DNA from: Guptibacillus hwajinpoensis
GTDB lineage: Bacteria > Bacillota > Bacilli > Bacillales > Guptibacillaceae
Length of the DNA stretch: 64,000 nt
Assembly (NCBI RefSeq): GCF_020524165.1
Contig: NZ_JAIVKU010000006.1
Coordinates: 169,385-233,384, forward strand
Direction: 5' to 3'
In this document: positions 57,922 through 64,000 of the stretch, piece after piece
Layout: every line of letters starts with the position of its first letter
Position numbering within the stretch: the stretch's first letter is position 1
Made by a program: the position numbers and the translations under genes
Notes under the pieces: generated by a model
The model's database searches: none
Told to the model about the DNA's origin: nothing
What the model saw: only the letters and a program-made list of their open reading frames with translations

Positions 57922-58989
57922 TTAGACGCTTATGGGTAGCTTCAATGTAATAATTGTTCCTTCGCCCTCCTTACTTTCAACGGTAAAAGTACCTTTATGC
58001 TTCTTAACAATTCGCTTGCAAATCGTGAGTCCAAGTCCTGTGCCATTCTTTTTTGTGGTGAAAAAAGGGGAGCCTAGCTTTTCAAGTTCTTCATCTGCTA
58101 TGCCGCTACCATTATCAATCACTTGAATCTGTAAGTGTTCTACTAGTTCCCTGGCTTTAATGATGATTTCGCCTTCTTCACCAATCGCATCCATCGCATT
58201 TTTTATGAGGTTAATAAAAACTTGTTTAAGTTGGTTACTTTCACTATAAATGGGAGAGAGAGAAGAAGGGTATTCCTTTTTTAAAATAATGCTTTTCATG
58301 TTAGCCTGACCGCTTAGTAATTCAATTACTTCATCCAATATAAGGTGGATATGGTTGTTTTGAAAATGAGATTTTGTTGGTTTGGCGAGAATCAAAAATT
58401 CATCAATGATTTGCTCAATTCGATGAAACTCTGAATCCATTACCTGCACATAGCGATCTATGTCTTGATCAGTATTCCTAAACTGAATTAATTTTAAAAA
58501 ACCTTTTAAAGAAGTGAGAGGGTTTCGAAGCTCGTGTGCAATTCCTGCCGCAAGCTGACCGACAATGGATAGTTTTTCTGATTGTGCAAGATGCTCTTCA
58601 TTCATTCGTTTTTCTGTTATATCTTTTGCTACGCCAATTAATCTTCCTACCGTCCCTTCTTCTATGAGGGGGACAAGGGTAATATCAAATATTTTGTATC
58701 CCTGCTTTGGGAAAGAGTATCCTTCTTCGAATTGAATTGTCTTTTTACGAATAATAGCTTCTTGGAATCTTCTAATGGCTTGTATCCCCTGATCAACACC
58801 GAGAAAATCTTCTATTCTTCTGCCGGATATAGCTTCTTTGGACGTTTCATAGCTGGAGAGATAAGCTTCATTTACTGCTTCGATTTCATAATGATGCACA
58901 TCAATGACCTTAATTTGGAAGATAAGATCTGAAATATGATGAAAAATGATATCTAAACTTGCATCTTTTAGCTCGCTTCCCTTTTCCAT
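57922..58989 (-). CDS. PAS-domain sensor histidine kinase, soluble (sporulation-kinase-like)
   Basis: A 355-residue cytoplasmic kinase. One PAS domain (residues 10-125, ending TLVPLIEEGTVGRLIGVAKDITEKR), then the HisKA domain with LAAGIAHELRNPLTSLKGF and ATPase boxes (VFINLIKNAMDAI, DNGSGIADEE, KNGTGLGL). The resemblance is to Bacillus KinA/KinE-type kinases that feed the Spo0 phosphorelay; no response regulator is adjacent. Both this and the kinase at 38748 share the LTSLKGF H-box end, as expected for a phosphorelay group. Target inferred. Confidence 0.88.
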   Translation of the reverse strand: MEKGSELKDASLDIIFHHISDLIFQIKVIDVHHYEIEAVNEAYLSSYETSKEAISGRRIEDFLGVDQGIQAIRRFQEAIIRKKTIQFEEGYSFPKQGYKIFDITLVPLIEEGTVGRLIGVAKDITEKRMNEEHLAQSEKLSIVGQLAAGIAHELRNPLTSLKGFLKLIQFRNTDQDIDRYVQVMDSEFHRIEQIIDEFLILAKPTKSHFQNNHIHLILDEVIELLSGQANMKSIILKKEYPSSLSPIYSESNQLKQVFINLIKNAMDAIGEEGEIIIKARELVEHLQIQVIDNGSGIADEELEKLGSPFFTTKKNGTGLGLTICKRIVKKHKGTFTVESKEGEGTIITLKLPISV

Positions 58990-59244
58990 AGAAATCCCCC
59001 ATAATCAGCTTTTTGACATCTCACTAATTGGATATTTCTACAAGATATGCATATTCCCTTCTAATTATGATCGATATTCGTAAATGATTGACGTTTTGTA
59101 GCGATTGAACAGAGAAATGAGTGGCGTTAGCAAGCTCGTTTTTCTACTGGAAGAAGATTGCAATTCGATTCATCATGCTATAGAGTTAAAAGAAGTATTT
59201 TGAGTACAGTCATTCATCTGTTGGAAGGAAGGGTTTCTTATTAC

Positions 59245-60417
59245 ATGGCTAAAAGGGATACAGTCTTTTTCCTGAGTTTGTTTCTATTCTTTTTTCATGG
59301 GGCAAATACAATTATTATTAGCTTTATGCCAGTTTATTTTCAACATAGCGGTATGTCGGAAAGTAAAATAGGATCTATTCTTGCAATTGGGCCACTCGCA
59401 GCTATACTAGCTCAACCGTTTTGGGGTTATATGAGTGACAAATTTGGAACGATAAAAAAGGTTCTCCTTGTCACCCTAGTTGGAGTAGCGATCGTGAGCG
59501 TTTTTCTCTTAACGAATAGTCATTACATGTTCATCTTAATCTCAGCAGCCGTGTTCTATGTGTTTATGTCTCCGACCGGTGCACTGGGGGATAGTCTTGC
59601 TGTAAAAACAGCTGCAAGCGTGAATAAAAATTTTGGAAGTATACGAACTTGGGGATCGATTGGTTTTGCCGTGTCAACGTTACTTGTTGGGCAATTTTTC
59701 GCGCTTTTTGGTATTAGTATGATTCTAATCCCTTTTATGTTTATGATTATGATTGCTTTCCTTACTGCCTTAAGAGTATCAGATGTTGAAACACATCATA
59801 AACCTGTGACTGTTTTTGATGCAATAAAGATTGGTAAGAATGGTCGTTTTCTTCTTTTTTTAGGGATAATCTTATTTTTAACCATTCCACATCGTGCCAA
59901 TGATAGTTTCATAGGACTTTATCTGACAGAACTTGGTGGAAATGAGTCTCAAATTGGACTCGCATGGTTTGTTGCTGTAGCAAGTGAAGCAATTATCTTC
60001 GCTACAAGTCATTACTGGTTCAAACGTTTTAATGAAATTGTCTTTATTATAATTGCTGGTTTGATTTACGCAGTAAGATGGTTTGGATTAGCGTATATGG
60101 GGGGACCGGTTGCCGTCATTCTTCTCCAAATTTTTCACGGTGTAACGTTTGGTGTTTTTTACATTGCTGCGTTTCAATATGTGACAAGGTTAGTACCCGA
60201 TCACATGCAGGCTACTGGACATCTTCTATTTATCTCTGTTTTCTTTGGGTTATCAGGGATACTTGGCTCATTGTTTGGAGGATTGATTCTTGAAAGATCT
60301 TCTGGGGCAACTTTGTATGCCGTAATGGGATGCTGCACTCTCGTTGGGTGTATCGTATTACTCTTCTATCGCATCGTTGATAAGAGAAAAATAAAAGCGG
60401 ACGAAAGTTACGCTTAG
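59245..60417 (+). CDS. MFS transporter (MFS_1-like, LacY/nucleoside-type)
   Basis: A 390-residue membrane protein with 12 spans. The early FFFHGANTIIISFMPVYFQHSGMSESKIGSI and AQPFWGYMSDKFG (loop 2-3) are the family signature. C-terminal half has LGGNESQIGLAWFVAVASE. The substrate cannot be predicted; family members import sugars, nucleosides or phenylpropionate. I start at ATG 59245; the ORF extends upstream without a good start. AAGGAAGGG lies 11-16 bases before it. Terminator follows. Confidence 0.85.
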   Translation: MAKRDTVFFLSLFLFFFHGANTIIISFMPVYFQHSGMSESKIGSILAIGPLAAILAQPFWGYMSDKFGTIKKVLLVTLVGVAIVSVFLLTNSHYMFILISAAVFYVFMSPTGALGDSLAVKTAASVNKNFGSIRTWGSIGFAVSTLLVGQFFALFGISMILIPFMFMIMIAFLTALRVSDVETHHKPVTVFDAIKIGKNGRFLLFLGIILFLTIPHRANDSFIGLYLTELGGNESQIGLAWFVAVASEAIIFATSHYWFKRFNEIVFIIIAGLIYAVRWFGLAYMGGPVAVILLQIFHGVTFGVFYIAAFQYVTRLVPDHMQATGHLLFISVFFGLSGILGSLFGGLILERSSGATLYAVMGCCTLVGCIVLLFYRIVDKRKIKADESYA

Positions 60418-60443
60418 GACAGATTCATTTCTGTCCTTTTTAT
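60416..60443 (+). terminator. Rho-independent terminator
   Basis: AGGACAG and CTGTCCT, then TTTTTA. Confidence 0.75.
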
Positions 60444-60576
60444 TATGCAATTATTTCATACCCGAATTATGTTGAAATAAACCAGATACCTATGGTGATA
60501 GTTGTCACAGACGGATCATCGAAACCGGGCTACCATGAAGATGTGATAAGAATATGGGTATGGGAGCGTGAGGAGT

Positions 60577-61080
60577 ATGTTTGTTCATTTCTTAAGAGAG
60601 AACAAGGGGGCTACTGGAATTCTATTTCTTATTCGATTGTTTTTAGGCTATCAATGGCTCACGGCTGGCTGGACAAAAATAACAAGTGGTTTTGATGCAA
60701 ATGGTTTCTTGCAGGGAGCAGTTGCAAGTGCTGGTGGAGAACATCCAGCTGTTCAAGGATGGTGGGCCAGCTTTTTAGAAAGTGTTGCAATTCCTAATGT
60801 CGACTTCTTTAATGTCTTAATCCCATGGGGAGAGTTTTTAGTTGGACTTGGTTTAATACTTGGTACTTTCACAACTCTTGCGGCATTCATGGGAATTGTG
60901 ATGAACTTTGCATTCTTGTTTAGCGGTACAACTAGCACGAATCCCATGATGGTTATTCTCGGAATGCTCGTATTAATTGCCGGGTACAATGCCGCTAAAA
61001 TAGGTCTTGATCGTTGGGTTATTCCATATATCAAGAAAAGCATTCATATGCGACAGGTGAAGCCAGTCATTCATCATTAA
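60577..61080 (+). CDS. DoxX family membrane protein
   Basis: A 167-residue protein with four spans. LFLIRLFLGYQWLTAGWTKI in the first span and PWGEFLVGLGLILGTFTTLAAFMGIVMNFAFLFSG in the middle are DoxX hallmarks. DoxX proteins of Firmicutes are poorly understood, with links to thiosulfate:quinone oxidation in archaea and redox stress elsewhere. I start at ATG 60577 after GAGGAG. A weak-hairpin terminator follows at 61082. Confidence 0.85.
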   Translation: MFVHFLRENKGATGILFLIRLFLGYQWLTAGWTKITSGFDANGFLQGAVASAGGEHPAVQGWWASFLESVAIPNVDFFNVLIPWGEFLVGLGLILGTFTTLAAFMGIVMNFAFLFSGTTSTNPMMVILGMLVLIAGYNAAKIGLDRWVIPYIKKSIHMRQVKPVIHH

Positions 61081-61081
61081 A

Positions 61082-61113
61082 AAAAGAGGTTCCGTGAAAA
61101 CGGAGCCTTTTTT
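61082..61113 (+). terminator. Rho-independent terminator
   Basis: GGTTCCGT and ACGGAGCC, then a T run. Confidence 0.7.
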
Positions 61114-61255
61114 GATTTGATAATTAGAAAGGTTAAGGCAAGCGAAACATTACAGTTAAATAAAAAAAGAGGAGGAACTGTAATAAAAAGTAAAGAGGCA
61201 GATGGAAAGGAACAGCGAAATTGGTTTAGTGATTAATAATTTGGGAGGCTAGACC

Positions 61256-61573
61256 ATGATCGGGATATTTAAAAAAAATGAAGACCGCTATTTGAATTGG
61301 CACAGTGCTAATCCAAATGGGTATGTTTTTAATCATTTCAAAGGAAAAGATGCAGCTTATAATAAACTTCATGTGGCTACTTGTCGTACACTTTGGCGAG
61401 AGAAAGATGTTGGTGCAAGAACAAGAGTCGAAAAAATATGTTCTGATAATCTTCAAGAGCTTCTTAAGATAACTGAAGAAATGAGACAAACAAAAGGTTA
61501 TTCTTTCTGTAAAATATGTATGCCTGGATACATAGTAAAGCATGAAAGGTCCTATAAAGATTCATGGTGTTGA
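61256..61573 (+). CDS. Hypothetical Cys-containing protein, 105 residues
   Basis: Small soluble protein with WHSANPNGYVFNHF, LHVATCRTLWRE, RVEKICSDNLQELL and a terminal CKIC. The spread of conserved-looking Trp, His and Cys (Cys in ATC, KIC, and Cys-x2-Cys) suggests a small zinc-binding domain, perhaps one found attached to restriction-like or HNH-type proteins. I cannot name the family with confidence. GGGAGGC precedes the ATG. It lies 47 bases before the CHY zinc finger gene and is probably co-transcribed. Confidence 0.65.
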   Translation: MIGIFKKNEDRYLNWHSANPNGYVFNHFKGKDAAYNKLHVATCRTLWREKDVGARTRVEKICSDNLQELLKITEEMRQTKGYSFCKICMPGYIVKHERSYKDSWC

Positions 61574-61620
61574 AGTGGATAATAGGATAAGTTCATTACG
61601 TGTTTTAGGAGGAGATAGAG

Positions 61621-61965
61621 ATGAAGCAAGATCATATTTCAGTCAGAGGAAAAATCGTAGATAATGAAACGCGATGCGAACATTATCACAGTGAACGAGA
61701 TGTTATTGCAATTAAATTCTATTGTTGTGATACCTATTATCCATGTTTCTTGTGTCATGAAGAAACGGCTGATCATCCCGTCGAAGTATGGCCAAAGGAA
61801 AAATATAATCACAAAGCCGTTTTATGTGGAAAGTGCAATTCTGAATTAACAATTAAGGAATACTTAAGAACTAAATTTATTTGCCCCTACTGCAAGGCTT
61901 CCTATAATGAGGGGTGTAGACGACATTATCATCTTTATTTTGATGAATTGAAAACGGAAAAATAA
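61621..61965 (+). CDS. CHY zinc finger protein
   Basis: A 114-residue protein with the full CHY pattern: CEHYHSERDVIAIKFYCCDTYYPCFLCHEE, then HKAVLCGKCNSELT, and a final CPYCKASYNEGCRRHYHLY. This binds three zinc ions in the CHY fold. In bacteria the function is unknown; in yeast Hot13 helps mitochondrial import. Start ATG 61621 after AGGAGGAGATAG. Second gene of a two-gene unit with the Cys protein upstream. Confidence 0.85.
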   Translation: MKQDHISVRGKIVDNETRCEHYHSERDVIAIKFYCCDTYYPCFLCHEETADHPVEVWPKEKYNHKAVLCGKCNSELTIKEYLRTKFICPYCKASYNEGCRRHYHLYFDELKTEK

Positions 61966-62071
61966 TCGCTTTACTTGGGGAGAAGATGGAGGTATTATTA
62001 TTTCAATCTTACAATGAAGTTCTATACGCTCCTTAAGCAGAGTCGAAAATAAAGCACAACTGTTGTTAATG

Positions 62072-62098
62072 AAACACAGGAGCTCTGTGTTTTTTCTT
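62072..62098 (+). terminator. Rho-independent terminator
   Basis: ACACAG and CTGTGT around GAGCT, then six T. About 110 bases after the CHY gene. Confidence 0.65.
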
Positions 62099-62208
62099 TT
62101 GTGATCACATCTTCAGATTCGATTGTTGAATTCACAGAATTAGTAGCAGAAGGACTTATTTCGAACTAGTTAGCTTATTAGCGCGATTTTGAAAGAAGGA
62201 ATCTAATC

Positions 62209-63528
62209 ATGATGTTGAAAAAAATCTTTCTTTATCCCCCGCGAGCATTACTGCTTCTATTTCTTGTTGTTAGTACGATCGGAACAGCTTTATTGAAATT
62301 ACCTCAGGCAACGACCACACCCGTTAGCTGGTTAGATGCCTGGTTTACAGCAATATCTGCCATTACTGTTACTGGTCTTGTCGTTGTCGATACAGGGGCG
62401 GTTTATACGTTTTTTGGTGAGCTTGTTATTATGGTTCTTATTCAAGTTGGTGGACTTGGTATTATGTCATTTGCTGTTGTTATTTTCCTATTGATAGGAA
62501 AGAAAATCGGAATTTCCCAACGCCTTTTGATTACTCAGGCTTTGAATCAAAAAGGAATGGGAGGAATTATTAAGTTAGTTAGAAGTCTGCTTGTTTTTTC
62601 GATTCTAATTGAAATGTTTGGAGCTGTTATTCTTTCTGCACGGTGGATTCCTGAATACGGGGTAGGAACAGGCATTTATGTAGCGATCTTTCACTCAATC
62701 TCAGCTTATAATAATGCTGGGTTTTCGATTTGGTCAGATAGTCTTTCTTCCTATGTAGGAGATCCAATTATTAATCTTGTCATCACAATGTTGTTTGTTT
62801 TAGGAGGAATAGGGTTTACTGTTCTGATTGATTTAAAGGAGAAGAAGCACTTTAGAGAGTGGTCGCTTCACACGAAGTTAATGGTGATAGGAAGTCTCAT
62901 TATTAATGTGCTTGCTTTTCTTGTCATCATTACCCTTGAGTGGAATAATTCTTCTACTCTAGGTCAATTGAATGGTCCGGGAAAGGGATGGGCAGCTTTT
63001 TTTCAAGCGCTGACCCCTCGAACCGCAGGGTTTAATTCGATTGATATCGGAAGTATGGAGGAAGCTTCCCTCTTCTTCACGATTTGCCTCATGTTTATTG
63101 GAGCAGGAAGTGCTTCTACGGGTGGAGGAATTAAGCTTACGACGTTTATTGCGATGCTTCTCTCGGTTAATACATTCATAAAGGGAAAGAATGAAGTAAC
63201 GGTTTTTCATAAGACACTAGCTTTTTCGGTTATTATTAAAGCTCTTGCCATTACGGTGATCTCAACGGGAGTGGTCCTAGTGGGCGTATTTATTTTAGAA
63301 CTTACGCAAAACACTCCATTTCTAGCAAATTTGTTTGAAGTCGTATCTGCATTTGGTACAGTGGGACTTTCAATGGGGATAACAGGAACACTAGATAGTA
63401 TTGGGAAGATGACGATTATTATCATTATGATGGTAGGTAAGCTAGGTCCTCTCACACTGGCCTTTATTTTCGCTTCTAAAAAAACGCCAAAAATTAGATA
63501 TCCTGAAGAAGAAGTACTTACGGGTTGA
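62209..63528 (+). CDS. KtrB/TrkH-type potassium transporter membrane subunit (second copy)
   Basis: A 439-residue protein with four pore repeats: TAISAITVTGLVVVDT, HSISAYNNAGFSIW, QALTPRTAGFNSIDI and VVSAFGTVGLSMGIT, each with the filter glycine. The third filter is the standard TAGF form, unlike NGGL in the homologue at 12188. Like the first copy it lacks a neighbouring RCK subunit. The two copies probably form KtrAB and KtrCD-type systems with partners elsewhere, differing in affinity. The ATG at 62209 or the next at 62212, after AAGAAGGAATC. Confidence 0.9.
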   Translation: MMLKKIFLYPPRALLLLFLVVSTIGTALLKLPQATTTPVSWLDAWFTAISAITVTGLVVVDTGAVYTFFGELVIMVLIQVGGLGIMSFAVVIFLLIGKKIGISQRLLITQALNQKGMGGIIKLVRSLLVFSILIEMFGAVILSARWIPEYGVGTGIYVAIFHSISAYNNAGFSIWSDSLSSYVGDPIINLVITMLFVLGGIGFTVLIDLKEKKHFREWSLHTKLMVIGSLIINVLAFLVIITLEWNNSSTLGQLNGPGKGWAAFFQALTPRTAGFNSIDIGSMEEASLFFTICLMFIGAGSASTGGGIKLTTFIAMLLSVNTFIKGKNEVTVFHKTLAFSVIIKALAITVISTGVVLVGVFILELTQNTPFLANLFEVVSAFGTVGLSMGITGTLDSIGKMTIIIIMMVGKLGPLTLAFIFASKKTPKIRYPEEEVLTG

Positions 63529-63593
63529 GTTTTAATTGACTTAACAAATTCACCAAAACGTATAGGAAGAAAACGGTTATAAAATTAGAGGAT

Positions 63594-63629
63594 TGGCCGG
63601 TTTACGCGTTTGCGTAAACCGGCCATTTT
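63594..63629. terminator. Terminator upstream of the rRNA operon
   Basis: TGGCCGGTTTACGC pairs perfectly with GCGTAAACCGGCCA (14 bp), then TTTTA. It insulates the rRNA promoters from the transporter gene. Confidence 0.88.
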
Positions 63630-63658
63630 AAGTTCAGAAAAATAATAACTAAAAACTG

Positions 63659-63687
63659 TTGACGATATATCACACACATGGTAAGAT
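63659..63687 (+). promoter_or_regulatory. rRNA promoter P1
   Basis: TTGACG (63659-63664), 17-base spacer, TAAGAT (63682-63687). Confidence 0.75.
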
Positions 63688-63750
63688 GTTTCTTGTCACT
63701 TCGAAACACAAGCAACAACTTACATACGAAAATGCATTTTAAAAAAAGCA

Positions 63751-63779
63751 TTGACTTGCGGAAGAGTTGCTGGTAAGAT
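63751..63779 (+). promoter_or_regulatory. rRNA promoter P2
   Basis: TTGACT (63751-63756), 17-base spacer, TAAGAT (63774-63779). The -10 is identical to that of P1, 92 bases upstream. A conserved rRNA leader (ATCTTTGAAAACTGAACG) follows before the 16S gene. Confidence 0.8.
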
Positions 63780-63906
63780 AGAAGTTGTCACTCGGGAGAA
63801 ATAAACTGAGTTTAATAGAAACAAATCGATCTTTGAAAACTGAACGAAACGCCATGTAAGTAGTTGTTTCTACGGAAACAAATTGTTTTAAAAGCTAGAT
63901 TAAGCT

Positions 63907-64000
63907 TTCTATCGGAGAGTTTGATCCTGGCTCAGGACGAACGCTGGCGGCGTGCCTAATACATGCAAGTCGAGCGAAGAGATGGGAGCTTGCTCCCTGA
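63907..64000 (+). rRNA. rrs: 16S ribosomal RNA, 5' part only
   Basis: The universal 5' sequence AGAGTTTGATCCTGGCTCAG, then GACGAACGCTGGCGGCG and TACATGCAAGTCGAGCG, runs to the window edge inside variable region V1 (GATGGGAGCTTGCTCCCTGA). The V1 hairpin is of Bacillus type. The exact mature 5' end is set by comparison with Bacillus and may be off by a few bases. Confidence 0.97.

Noticed and set aside
1..64000. Search for CRISPR arrays, insertion sequences, prophage genes and tRNA genes
   Set aside because: I found no regularly spaced direct repeats, transposase or integrase motifs, and no tRNA-like cloverleaf before the 16S gene. A careful tRNA scan by program could still be run.

Overview
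The window is a chromosomal segment from a low-GC, endospore-forming, Bacillus-like Firmicute (Bacillaceae). The evidence is the strong AGGAGG-type ribosome binding sites, frequent TTG/GTG starts, sporulation and germination genes (a GerA-type receptor operon, SpoIIP, a YjcZ-type small protein), CcpA-type cre boxes, a sigma-B promoter, FMN/SAM/preQ1 riboswitches, and a Bacillus-like 16S rRNA 5' end at the right edge. I see no transposase, phage gene or CRISPR array. This looks like core or near-core chromosome with a few decayed genes.

Layout. 1-3.6 kb: a CzrA-type metal sensor, three overlapping tiny membrane proteins of unknown function, a Nudix hydrolase, an ArsR regulator sharing an operator with a short-chain dehydrogenase, and a SCO1-type lipoprotein. 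3.6-9.1 kb: an isocitrate-dehydrogenase-family enzyme behind a consensus promoter with a cre box at +1, then a gerA-gerB-gerC-type germinant receptor operon. 9.1-16.3 kb: a flavin reductase, a GAF two-component pair, a KtrB/TrkH transporter, UspA, small membrane and regulatory genes, and a GNAT gene broken by an amber codon. 16.3-22.8 kb: a sigma-54 ketone-body module made of a PAS/AAA+/Fis activator, a -24/-12 promoter, the CoA-transferase pair, a GntP-family permease, a 3-hydroxybutyrate-dehydrogenase-like enzyme and a thiolase; cre boxes suggest additional carbon control.

22.8-34 kb: an RsgA-family GTPase behind an apparent leader-peptide attenuator, a MocR-type regulator that has lost its PLP lysine and stands divergent from a solitary OppA-like lipoprotein, an amidase, an FMN riboswitch with ribU, a membrane cytochrome c, SpoIIP, a YitT-like membrane protein and an EAL-domain remnant. 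34-44.6 kb: a secreted M4 protease, a Na+/H+ antiporter, a sporulation-type histidine kinase, an HtrA protease, a preQ1 riboswitch with queF and yhhQ, a sigma-B-type ytxH gene, YjcZ, a glycerophosphodiesterase and YmaF.

44.6-56.4 kb holds the methionine salvage pathway. mtnK and mtnA follow a SAM riboswitch and are translationally coupled to a complete ribose-type ABC importer, the most plausible new functional prediction here: a methylthioribose importer. mtnU and mtnE have their own signals, and mtnWXBD follows a second SAM riboswitch. 56.4-64 kb: GNAT, alpha/beta hydrolase, PAS histidine kinase, MFS, DoxX, two small Cys-rich proteins, a second KtrB/TrkH subunit, and the tandem promoters and start of an rRNA operon.

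All functional calls rest on reading motifs and context by eye; no database search was possible.
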